Origin: Rheinheimera sp. EpRS3
Lineage (GTDB): Bacteria > Pseudomonadota > Gammaproteobacteria > Enterobacterales > Alteromonadaceae
Assembly (NCBI RefSeq): GCF_001513785.1
Contig: NZ_LNQS01000001.1
Span: 1,511,270-1,575,269, forward strand
Direction of reading: 5' to 3'
DNA: 64,000 nt
The notes beneath the pieces are model-generated. The model was not told where the DNA came from, searched no databases, and worked only from the letters and a program-made list of their open reading frames with translations. The stretch's first letter is position 1. Each line of letters opens with the position of its first letter. The position numbers and the translations under genes were made by a program. Shown here piece by piece: positions 26,047-34,653 of the stretch.

Positions 26047-29000
26047 ATGGATCTGGCGCGCTATTTTATTCACTACCGCACATCATCCTGGCTGTTTGCT
26101 GCCATTTTATTGTTTGGCGGTATAGTGTCGTATCTTGGGCTTGGGCGGCTGGAAGACCCGCAGTTTACCTTAAAGCAGGCGTTAATTATTACCCAGTACC
26201 CCGGTGCTTCGCCGTTACAGGTAGAAGAAGAGGTGACTTACCCGCTGGAAAATGCCATTCAGCAGCTACCCTATGTAAATCATGTTACCTCGGTTTCTAC
26301 CGCTGGCTTATCGCAGCTGATGGTAGAAATGAAAGACACCTACCGCGCCAAAGAGCTAAAACAAATCTGGGATGAGCTGCGCCATAAAGTCAATGATTTG
26401 CAGCCGCAACTGCCACCCGGAGTACAAACACCACAGGTAAAAGATGATTTTGGTGATGTGTACGGCATTTTATTTGCCATTACCGGTGACGGCTACGGCG
26501 ATGATGAACTGCGCGACTATGTTGATTTTTTGCGCCGCGAGTTGGTGCTGGTACCTAGTGTAGGCAAAGTAGCGGTAGGCGGCGTGCAGCAGGAGCAGGT
26601 TATAGTCGAAATTTCCCGCCCGCGCTTAACAGCGCTTGGCATAGCACCGCAAACCTTATCGGCCTTGCTGCAAAGCCAGAATATGGTGGCTAATGCCGGT
26701 TCAATTAAAGTCGGGCCGGATCGGCTGCGTATTTATCCTACCGGTGAGTTTCAGTCGGTGGCCGAGCTGGAAAACCTGATTATCAGCAGCCCGGATTCAA
26801 AAGAGCTGATTTATTTAGGCGATGTGGCCCGTGTGTATCGTGAAAACGCTGAGGTACCCAGCCAGCTGATCCGTTTTGGCGGCCAGAATGCCCTGACACT
26901 GGGTGTGTCGTTTTCGGGCGGGGTTAACGTCGTTGAAGCCGGAGAGCAAATTCAGCAACGCCTGACACAGCTGGAATATAACAAGCCGGTAGGCATAGAG
27001 CTGCATACCATTTATAACCAGCCAAACGAAGTGGCCGGCTCGGTCAGCAGTTTTATTATTAATCTGGCAGAGGCTGTTGCCATTGTTATTGTGGTACTGC
27101 TGGTGTTTATGGGGCTGCGCAGCGGTATTTTAATTGGCTTGATTTTGCTGCTGACAGTGCTTGGCACCTTTATTTTTATGCGCCAGATGAATATTGAGCT
27201 GCAACGTGTTTCGCTGGGCGCTTTGGTTATTGCGCTGGGTATGTTGGTTGATAACGCTATTGTGATTACCGAAGGCATTTTAATTGGTATGCAGCGCCGG
27301 CTTAAGCTGGCCGATGCCGCCAGTTTAATTGTGAAACAAACGCAGTGGCCGTTGCTGGGCGCCACCGTTATTGCCATTGCGGCCTTTGCGCCTATAGGGC
27401 TGTCCAGTGATGCCACCGGCGAATTTGCCGGCAGTTTGTTTTGGGTATTATTGGTGTCGTTATTATTAAGCTGGGTAACGGCAATTACCCTGACGCCATT
27501 TTTCGCCAGCATGCTGTTTAAAGACAAACTGCAACAAAGCAGCGAGCCCGAGGCGCTGTATCAGGGATTTATTTTTACGCTGTACCGTAAGGTATTACAT
27601 ATAGCTTTACGTTACCGGCTGGCAACCTATGCATTGACACTCACTTTACTGGTGGTAGCGGTTATTGGTTTTGGCAAGGTAAAACAGGTGTTTTTTCCGC
27701 CGTCGAATACGCCTATTTTTCTGGTGGATTTATGGCAACCCGAAGGCACTGATATTCGTCATTCTGCACAAGATGCTGTGACACTGATGAAGTATGTCAG
27801 TAGCCTTGAAGGCGTTAGCCATGTTACCAGCACCAGTGGCCGTGGTGCCGATCGCTTTATGCTGACCTATCAGCCGGAAAAGAGCTTTGCTGCCTACAGC
27901 CAACTGATTGTCAGAGCAGAGGATCGGGAGCAGTTACCGGCACTGATGCAACAAACCCGCAATTATATTACCGGGCAGTTACCCCGGCTGCAGTACAAGT
28001 TACTGCGGCTTGAAGTGGGGCCCTCGACACCGGCGAAAATAGAAGCCCGCTTTAGCGGTGCTGATCCTGATGTGCTGCGCCAGTTGGCGGCACAAGCGCA
28101 AAGTATTCTGCTGGCAGATGGCCGCGCCGTTAGTGTGCGTGACAACTGGCGTGAGCGCACCAAAGTGATCCGGCCGCGCTTTAATGAAGCCATGGCGCGC
28201 CGCGTGGGTATCAGTAAGCAGGATATTGATGAGGTGTTGTTAAGCAGTATGTCGGGGCGCACTGTCGGCATCTACCGGGACGGTACCCACCTGTTGCCAA
28301 TAGTGGCCCGTTCACCGCTAGCTGAGCGGGATAACCTCGATGCTTTATACGACTTACAGGTTTACAGCAATAAACTGCAGCGTTATGTGCCGATAACCCA
28401 GGTTGTTACCGGTTTTGAGCTGGTCTGGGAAGAAGCGCAAATTCAGCGCCGCGACCGTAAACGTACAGTAACGGTAATGGCCGATCATGACAACTTATCT
28501 GACGATACTGCCTCAGCCTTGCTGGCGCGGGTAAAAGCCGACATTGAAGCGATTGACTTGCCAACCGGTTATTTCCTCAGTTGGGGCGGTGAGTATGAGG
28601 CTCAGCAAAAAGCGCAAACAGCCTTGTTTAGCTCCTTGCCACTGGGTTATCTGATGATGTTTATTATCACCGTACTGCTGTTTAATTCATTGCGCAGTGC
28701 GCTGGTAATTTGGGCTTGTGTGCCACTGGCCATTATCGGTGTGAGTTTTGGCTTATTGCTGCTGGGCGCGCCTTTTGGTTTTATTGCGCTGCTGGGCTTT
28801 TTAAGCTTATCCGGCATGTTGATCAAAAACTGCATTGTGCTGGTTGAGCAGATAAAGCTGGAGCTGGAAGAAGGCAAAGCAGCATTTAATGCGGTATTTG
28901 ACAGCGCAGTAAGCCGGGTTCGGCCGGTATCTATGGCGGCTATTACTACTATTTTGGGCATGTTGCCGCTGTTGGGCGATGATTTTTTTGCCAGTCTGGC

Positions 29001-29103
29001 AGTAGTGATTATGTTTGGCCTGGGTTTTGCCACCATACTGACATTGCTGTTTTTACCTGTGCTGTACTGCAGCGTATTTAAAATAAAAACGATACAGGAA
29101 TAA
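26047..29103 (+). CDS. RND efflux transporter permease, TriC-like
   Basis: 1018 residues, the usual length for HAE-type pumps: helix 1, large periplasmic domain, helices 2-7, repeated. LEDPQFTLKQALIITQYPGASPLQVEEEVTYPLE is the family N-terminus. In helix 4, GMLVDNAIVITEG keeps the first proton-relay Asp but has Asn at the second position, the pattern of the TriC-like subgroup rather than the DD of AcrB. Overlapping operon with the adaptor before it. Probably expels hydrophobic compounds; substrate unknown. Confidence 0.94.
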   Translation: MDLARYFIHYRTSSWLFAAILLFGGIVSYLGLGRLEDPQFTLKQALIITQYPGASPLQVEEEVTYPLENAIQQLPYVNHVTSVSTAGLSQLMVEMKDTYRAKELKQIWDELRHKVNDLQPQLPPGVQTPQVKDDFGDVYGILFAITGDGYGDDELRDYVDFLRRELVLVPSVGKVAVGGVQQEQVIVEISRPRLTALGIAPQTLSALLQSQNMVANAGSIKVGPDRLRIYPTGEFQSVAELENLIISSPDSKELIYLGDVARVYRENAEVPSQLIRFGGQNALTLGVSFSGGVNVVEAGEQIQQRLTQLEYNKPVGIELHTIYNQPNEVAGSVSSFIINLAEAVAIVIVVLLVFMGLRSGILIGLILLLTVLGTFIFMRQMNIELQRVSLGALVIALGMLVDNAIVITEGILIGMQRRLKLADAASLIVKQTQWPLLGATVIAIAAFAPIGLSSDATGEFAGSLFWVLLVSLLLSWVTAITLTPFFASMLFKDKLQQSSEPEALYQGFIFTLYRKVLHIALRYRLATYALTLTLLVVAVIGFGKVKQVFFPPSNTPIFLVDLWQPEGTDIRHSAQDAVTLMKYVSSLEGVSHVTSTSGRGADRFMLTYQPEKSFAAYSQLIVRAEDREQLPALMQQTRNYITGQLPRLQYKLLRLEVGPSTPAKIEARFSGADPDVLRQLAAQAQSILLADGRAVSVRDNWRERTKVIRPRFNEAMARRVGISKQDIDEVLLSSMSGRTVGIYRDGTHLLPIVARSPLAERDNLDALYDLQVYSNKLQRYVPITQVVTGFELVWEEAQIQRRDRKRTVTVMADHDNLSDDTASALLARVKADIEAIDLPTGYFLSWGGEYEAQQKAQTALFSSLPLGYLMMFIITVLLFNSLRSALVIWACVPLAIIGVSFGLLLLGAPFGFIALLGFLSLSGMLIKNCIVLVEQIKLELEEGKAAFNAVFDSAVSRVRPVSMAAITTILGMLPLLGDDFFASLAVVIMFGLGFATILTLLFLPVLYCSVFKIKTIQE

Positions 29104-29104
29104 T

Positions 29105-30895
29105 ATGAACAGGTTTTTAGCCTTAGTACTTGCCGGCGGTGTTGTACTGCCATTTCAGTTACCGGCGGCAGACTGGTTACCGCCGTTACCCGCCTGGAGT
29201 GGCGCAAGCGAAAGTTTAATAAAAGCCAAGAATGCCCCCTGGGTGACGCCCGCAGAACTTACCGGCCTGACAGACAGCCCCGACTATAACGCCACACTGG
29301 TTTACCTGCGTAAACTGGTTGACAGCTCAGAGCTGCTGGAGCTGGAGCAGTTTGGCGTAAGTGCGCAAGGGCGGCCCTTGTATCTGGTTAAAGCCAGTAA
29401 AGCATTGCATAAAATTGCACAAAACCCGGCCCGGCCTTTGCTGTTGGTACAGGCAGGCATTCACAGTGGTGAAATTGACGGTAAAGATGCCGGCTTAATG
29501 TTGCTGCGCGACATTGCGCAGGGCGAGAAAACTCATTTACTGGCCAATGCCGACCTGTTATTTATTCCGGTGTTGTCAGCTGATGGCCATGAGCGGCGCT
29601 CGTTATACAACCGGATGAACCAGCGTGGCCCGTTACAGCAAGGCTGGCGTGCTACGGCACAAAACCTGAATTTAAACCGTGATTATGCCAAAGCCGATGC
29701 GCCGGAAATGCAGGCCTTGCTGGGGGTAATAAACCGCTTTCAGCCCGATTTATATATTGATGTTCATGTAACCGACGGTGAAGATTATCAGTACGACATT
29801 ACCTATGGTTTTAACGAGCCTTTTGCTGCGGTAAGCCCGAACGGTGCCAGCTGGCTGGCTAAATTATATCGCCCGGCTGTGAACGCCGCGCTGGAACAGG
29901 CCGGGCATATTCCCGGCCCGCTGGTGTTTGGTGTCGACAGTAAAGATTTCAGCAAAGGTATAAGCGGCTGGACTGCCAGCCCGCGCTATTCCAACGGCTA
30001 TGGTGACGTACGGCATTTGCCCACCGTGCTGGTAGAAAACCACAGTTTAAAACCTTACCGTCAGCGGGTGTTGGGCACCTACGTATTGCTGGAGCAAAGC
30101 CTGAAACTGCTCAATGAACAGGGTAAGGCGCTTATTCTGGCCCGCCAGGCCGATTTGCAAGCCAGGCCACGGAGTATGGCACTAAGCTATGCTGCCAGCG
30201 AGCAACCAGACTATATCGATTTTAAAGGTATCAGCTATCAGCTAAAGCCATCTGCTATCAGCGGAGATAACTACGTTGCCTGGACAGGGCAACCCAAACT
30301 GTATGAAAAACTGCCGGTTTACTGGGACAAAGTAGCCCAAAACGAAATTGTCATACCCAAAGCCTATTGGCTGCCACCGGAGCAGCATACGGTGATACAG
30401 CGGCTAAAACTGCATGGAATTGAGGTGACGGTGCTGGATAAAGCGCAAAAAGTTATACTGCAACAGCTTAGTGTGACGGCGCACACCTTTGCTGCAAAGC
30501 CTTTTGAAAGCCGCTTTATGCTGCAGGACGCCAGTTTTAGCCGCAGTAACATCAGCCGTACGCTTGGTGCCGGCTGGGTAAAAGTAGACACCGACCAACA
30601 GTTAGGCCGGCTGGTGGTCGCTTTACTGGAGCCAACTGCACCGGATTCATTTTTTAGCTGGGGCTTTTTCCCCGGCATGTTTGAGCGCACCGAGTATTTT
30701 GAACCTTACGCCATAGAGCCATTGATTGAGCGGATGCTGGCGCAGCAACCCGAACTGCAGCAACAGTTTGAGCAGGCACTGGCTAAAGATGAAGCACTGC
30801 GCAATAACCCGCGCGAGCGCTATAACTGGTTTTACCGCCAAATGCCGTTTTACGACAATCAGTACCTGAAATATCCGGTGCTGATACAACCCTGA
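29105..30895 (+). CDS. M14 family zinc carboxypeptidase, exported
   Basis: 596 residues, leader peptide to about residue 21 (LPAADW). Zinc ligands HSGE in QAGIHSGEIDGKDAG and the His of YIDVHVTDG; the catalytic Glu is in VLVENHSLKPYR. The C-terminal 250 residues form an accessory domain. It resembles the group of large M14 peptidases common in Alteromonadales that have no close biochemical model. It starts one base after the RND permease stop, so may be co-transcribed, though no functional link is obvious. Confidence 0.9.
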   Translation: MNRFLALVLAGGVVLPFQLPAADWLPPLPAWSGASESLIKAKNAPWVTPAELTGLTDSPDYNATLVYLRKLVDSSELLELEQFGVSAQGRPLYLVKASKALHKIAQNPARPLLLVQAGIHSGEIDGKDAGLMLLRDIAQGEKTHLLANADLLFIPVLSADGHERRSLYNRMNQRGPLQQGWRATAQNLNLNRDYAKADAPEMQALLGVINRFQPDLYIDVHVTDGEDYQYDITYGFNEPFAAVSPNGASWLAKLYRPAVNAALEQAGHIPGPLVFGVDSKDFSKGISGWTASPRYSNGYGDVRHLPTVLVENHSLKPYRQRVLGTYVLLEQSLKLLNEQGKALILARQADLQARPRSMALSYAASEQPDYIDFKGISYQLKPSAISGDNYVAWTGQPKLYEKLPVYWDKVAQNEIVIPKAYWLPPEQHTVIQRLKLHGIEVTVLDKAQKVILQQLSVTAHTFAAKPFESRFMLQDASFSRSNISRTLGAGWVKVDTDQQLGRLVVALLEPTAPDSFFSWGFFPGMFERTEYFEPYAIEPLIERMLAQQPELQQQFEQALAKDEALRNNPRERYNWFYRQMPFYDNQYLKYPVLIQP

Positions 30896-30926
30896 CAACA
30901 CGCTACAGCACTAAAAGAGATAAATT

Positions 30927-32849
30927 ATGACATTGCAAAAAACCTTTATTGTTTGGCTGACCGGCTTAGTTGTTGTCATAGCTGCTATTGTCATCGCACT
31001 TATCTCCGGGCGCGAGGCCAGCAAGTTAACGCAGCAGCTTGAGCGCGAGCGCCAGCAACTGGGCGGTGAGATAGTGGCACTGCTAACGCTGACCGATAAT
31101 CTGATGCAGGCACAGGTAAAAAGCAGTATGCGCTTGTTGAATCAACGTATCGCCCAAAGTGGTGCAGTAAGTGTTGGCCCGCCGGTCGATGTCGCGGGGC
31201 GCAGGGTAAACGATTTAGTATTTAATGGCACAGGCCAGGCTAACCGTTTTGAACTGGTTGATGCCGTTACCGATATTATGGGCGGTACGGCCACCTTATT
31301 TAGCCGTGACAATAACGACTTTGTACGTATTTCCACCAATGTGATTACCAATAATAACAGAGCAATTGGCACAGTACTGGATCCTAACGGCCTGGCGATT
31401 GCCGCCATCCGCCGGGGGACGGCGTTTTATGGCGTGGTCGATATTCTGGGCAACCCTTTTGTTACCGGGTATGAGCCGGTAACGGATGGCAGCAACAATG
31501 TTATTGGTATCAGCTATGTGGGCTACCGTGCTGACTTAGAAGCGTTAAACCGCATAGTGATGCAAAGCCGCTTGTTGTCGCAGGGCTTTGTGGCTATTGA
31601 AGATCGCAGCGGCAAGGTGCGGGTAAATTCTGACAATATCGCCGTTGATGCGGTACAGCAAATTCTGGCCGGGCAAAGCGACGGCTGGCAGCAACAAACG
31701 CTGGAGTTTGCTCCCTGGGGTTATAAAGTGCACCTGGTGTATTCAGAAACTGAAAGAAACGGCCTGGTGTGGCAAACCTTGCGCTCACTTATTGTGTTGG
31801 TGATAGTGTTTGGCATTCTGCTGATTGCGATGGTGTTTTTCCTTACGCGCTACGTTGTTATTCAGCCACTGAATAAAGTAAATGCCTCGTTAGCCAATAT
31901 TGTTGAAGGCGAAGGTGATTTAACCGCCCGCCTTAACTTTGACCGCAATGATGAAATAGGCACTATGGCCAGTGGCTTTGATGCGTTGCTGGACAGAGTG
32001 CGGCGCACTATTGTTGATGTGCAGCAGGTGTCCGGCGGGCTGAAGCACTCGGCGGCAACAATGGATCAGGCAGCAAAGCAGGTGTTGCACAAAATTACCC
32101 AGCAAACCCATGACACCTCAGCTATTGCTAATGCCATAGAAGAAATGACCACCACCTCGCATGCTGTGGCCACCGGCGCGCTGGATGCAGAAACTGCCGC
32201 GCAGGAAGTGGCTACGCTGGCGCAGCAGGTGATGACGGTTATTGAAAATACCGTAGCAAACTCGCAACAGCAAATGCGTGCTGTGGCAGAGTCGGAGCAG
32301 GCGATAAACTCACTGACCAAAGCCAGTCAGGATATTGCCAAGGTGCTGGAAGTGATTAACAGTATTGCCGAGCAAACTAACTTGCTGGCACTTAATGCTG
32401 CCATTGAAGCGGCCAGAGCCGGTGAGCAGGGCCGTGGCTTTAGTGTGGTAGCCGACGAAGTAAGGTCATTAGCCGGCAGAACACAGGCCTCTACCGGTGA
32501 AATAAAACAGATGATCTCCGGCCTGGAAAGCGGTGTGGTGTCGGTTGCGCAAATCAACAGCCGCTATAAGCTGACTGTCGATGACAACGTTAAATTTGCC
32601 GAAGGTGCACGTAATGCACTGCATGCTGTGCAATCGGCAGTTGATCAGATAAAAAGCCAGAATGCCGGTATCGCCAGTGCCGCCGAGCAGCAAAGTACAG
32701 TGGCAGAAAATATTAACCAGAAAACCCGGCAAATTCGGCAGTTGGCACAAGACAGCGCACAGCAGTCTGAGCTGACACAACAAACCAGCGCTGCACTAAT
32801 GCAACAATGCGAAACGCTGGTAACTATTTTGTCTGAGTACCGGGTGTAA
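30927..32849 (+). CDS. Methyl-accepting chemotaxis protein with Cache-type sensor
   Basis: 640 residues: membrane helix about 7-27; periplasmic domain about 30-285, single-Cache-like ([13 protein letters not shown], then [22 protein letters not shown]); helix about 288-312; HAMP about 313-365; then a signalling domain whose hairpin tip reads [40 protein letters not shown]. No NWETF-like pentapeptide at the C-terminus. Ligand unknown; this Cache group often senses organic acids or similar small metabolites. Confidence 0.95.
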   Translation: MTLQKTFIVWLTGLVVVIAAIVIALISGREASKLTQQLERERQQLGGEIVALLTLTDNLMQAQVKSSMRLLNQRIAQSGAVSVGPPVDVAGRRVNDLVFNGTGQANRFELVDAVTDIMGGTATLFSRDNNDFVRISTNVITNNNRAIGTVLDPNGLAIAAIRRGTAFYGVVDILGNPFVTGYEPVTDGSNNVIGISYVGYRADLEALNRIVMQSRLLSQGFVAIEDRSGKVRVNSDNIAVDAVQQILAGQSDGWQQQTLEFAPWGYKVHLVYSETERNGLVWQTLRSLIVLVIVFGILLIAMVFFLTRYVVIQPLNKVNASLANIVEGEGDLTARLNFDRNDEIGTMASGFDALLDRVRRTIVDVQQVSGGLKHSAATMDQAAKQVLHKITQQTHDTSAIANAIEEMTTTSHAVATGALDAETAAQEVATLAQQVMTVIENTVANSQQQMRAVAESEQAINSLTKASQDIAKVLEVINSIAEQTNLLALNAAIEAARAGEQGRGFSVVADEVRSLAGRTQASTGEIKQMISGLESGVVSVAQINSRYKLTVDDNVKFAEGARNALHAVQSAVDQIKSQNAGIASAAEQQSTVAENINQKTRQIRQLAQDSAQQSELTQQTSAALMQQCETLVTILSEYRV

Positions 32850-32992
32850 ATTTTACGTATACCGACAAAATCGGCGAATAAGCGGCAGATTTGCAATAAT
32901 CTGCTAGGGTTAACTTTGTTGCTTAAAAACTAATTAGTTAACAATTTGCTTATGATTTTTTTTGTCAGACCTGCTGTTGTGGGTACCTGTTG

Positions 32993-33427
32993 ATGGTGTG
33001 GTTGTTGTTTATGCATATTTGTGCCCTGGTGATCTGGGCTGCTGCATTACTGATCTTACCGTTGCTGATCCATCATTCACAAACGCAGTTGGCTGATGCT
33101 GCCGGTAAGGGCGATGCGGTAGACCGTTTATGGTTTACCCGTCTGGCCAGCCCGGTAGCGTTACTGGCTATAGTGTCAGGCACGGCTATTTTTGCCGTCA
33201 GCCGTAACTTTGACAGCTGGTTGCTGGTAAAGCTTACGCTGGTTACCGCTCTGGTAGTTTGCCATGTGCTGGCTGGCTTACTAATCCTGTATCGAAAGCG
33301 AGAACACGCCACGGCTATCGGCGCAAAATGTAGCAGCCTGTTTGCCGCTATTCTGCTGTTGTTGCTGGGTATTATTGTGTTAGTGCTGGTTAAACCCAGC
33401 CAGGACAGCTTGTTATGGTTTCTATGA
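32993..33427 (+). CDS. CopD-like four-helix membrane protein
   Basis: 144 residues from ATG 32993 with four hydrophobic helices (about 3-20, 45-65, 72-95, 115-138). Conserved His residues at helix ends (MHICALVIW, VCHVLAG) and the overall shape fit CopD/DUF2269-type proteins, some of which bind haem or aid copper handling. It lies just before cytochrome oxidase genes, which need copper and haem; that suggests a role in oxidase biogenesis but is not proof. The ribosome site is weak. Confidence 0.7.
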   Translation: MVWLLFMHICALVIWAAALLILPLLIHHSQTQLADAAGKGDAVDRLWFTRLASPVALLAIVSGTAIFAVSRNFDSWLLVKLTLVTALVVCHVLAGLLILYRKREHATAIGAKCSSLFAAILLLLLGIIVLVLVKPSQDSLLWFL

Positions 33428-33444
33428 CATATCAACCTGCAGGC

Positions 33445-33924
33445 TCAGGGGTTAGCGTCTTGCTGCAACATGTCGTCGATATTGACACCAACGGCGTATT
33501 CATACACCAATCTGCCACCGAGATAGCCGGTTACGGTGATCAGCAAACCACTGAGTACCGACAAATAAAGTCCCTGTGGCATAATTACGCTGGCCGGGTC
33601 CGGCAAACGCAACAGCCAGTTCAGCGTTGCCAGCGACAGCAACATCACTGCCAGTATGGCATGGCACCAGGCGGTGATCAGTCGTCTGATCTGGCTTACC
33701 AGCAGCATATCCATCAAGCCGGCCAAACCGGCAATCCAGCCACCAATAGCGCCAACCCCAGCCAACCACAGGCTTGCTCTGGCCCAGAACAGATCGCCGC
33801 TGTACAAAAAGGCCAGATCTGTGGCAATCAGCCCGATCAGGGCCGCCACCGGAAAGTGAATAAGACCGGGGTGCAGAGGGTGGCCAAATATCATAATCTG
33901 GCTGGTAATGGGCTGCATCGACAT
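33445..33924 (-). CDS. DUF2231 membrane protein
   Basis: 159 residues, four membrane helices. The start FGHPLHPGLIHFPVAALIGLIATDL is the hallmark of DUF2231, with its His pair and a second His in ITAWCHAILAVMLL that could bind haem. GAGATG ribosome site. It is encoded on the opposite strand, ending 18 bases from the CopD-like stop and divergent from the oxidase subunit II gene. Members often lie next to cytochromes and haem-copper oxidases. Biochemical role unknown. Confidence 0.88.
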   Translation of the reverse strand: MSMQPITSQIMIFGHPLHPGLIHFPVAALIGLIATDLAFLYSGDLFWARASLWLAGVGAIGGWIAGLAGLMDMLLVSQIRRLITAWCHAILAVMLLSLATLNWLLRLPDPASVIMPQGLYLSVLSGLLITVTGYLGGRLVYEYAVGVNIDDMLQQDANP

Positions 33925-34653
33925 AATACATCTCGGCTGAAGTTAAAGATTAATAAACAAAAACGGCACCAACCCAGTCTAGCAGCTGTTGGTACAACTG
34001 GCTTGTTATTAAGCCTGACAGGCTGTTCTGGCCCCTTTTCCAGCCTGGATCCTAAAGGCCCGGCGGCTGCTGAAGTGGCGCTGTTATGGTGGGGGATGTT
34101 CGGTGTTGCCACGCTGATATTGCTGCTGGTGGCGGCACTGTGGTTTTACGCGATAAAGCGCCGCAGCGATGATAGCCCGACCATTCGGCCAAATGCCTGG
34201 TTGTGCTGGGGCGGGCTGGCCTTGCCGCTGCTCAGTATTGCCGTACTGCTGCTTATCGGTATTCCGGTTGGCCAGCGTATGTTGCCATTGCCCGACGCTA
34301 ACGCGCTAAAGATTGAAGTAACAGGTCATCAGTGGTACTGGCAGGTGCATTATCCCGGCCATGCTATTGAACTGACTGATGAGCTGCATATTCCGGTTAA
34401 TACACCGGTGTACCTGCAGCTGACCAGTGCCGATGTGATCCATTCTTTTTGGGTGCCCAGGCTGGGGGTAAAGCTGGATATGCTGCCGGGGCGCACTAAT
34501 GTGTTACGGCTGCAAGCCTCTGAGGCCGGCATTTACCGCGGCCAGTGCGCTGAATACTGTGGTTTGGGCCATGCCCATATGCAGTTTAGCGTTATTGCAC
34601 ACGAGCAAGCGACATTTGCCATCTGGTTAAAGGAGCATAGCGCTGATGACTGA
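33880..34653 (+). CDS. coxB: Cytochrome c oxidase subunit II, lipoprotein type
   Basis: About 257 residues if GTG 33880 is used. The start is uncertain: no ATG, GTG or TTG lies between 33880 and the lipobox, and the GTG overlaps the 5' end of the divergent DUF2231 gene; a rare CTG (33937) or ATT (33949) start would give a more normal leader. A lipobox LTGC precedes two membrane helices. The CuA domain follows: VTGHQWYWQVHYPG, VIHSFWVPRLGVKLDMLPGR, and QCAEYCGLGHAHM with both Cys, Glu, His and Met ligands. No fused haem-c domain. Accepts electrons from a soluble cytochrome c. Confidence 0.93.
   Translation: MAKYHNLAGNGLHRHNTSRLKLKINKQKRHQPSLAAVGTTGLLLSLTGCSGPFSSLDPKGPAAAEVALLWWGMFGVATLILLLVAALWFYAIKRRSDDSPTIRPNAWLCWGGLALPLLSIAVLLLIGIPVGQRMLPLPDANALKIEVTGHQWYWQVHYPGHAIELTDELHIPVNTPVYLQLTSADVIHSFWVPRLGVKLDMLPGRTNVLRLQASEAGIYRGQCAEYCGLGHAHMQFSVIAHEQATFAIWLKEHSADD

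Noticed and set aside
27012..27527. 171-codon minus-strand frame inside the RND permease gene
   Set aside because: Antisense shadow of hydrophobic helices; no independent coding sign.
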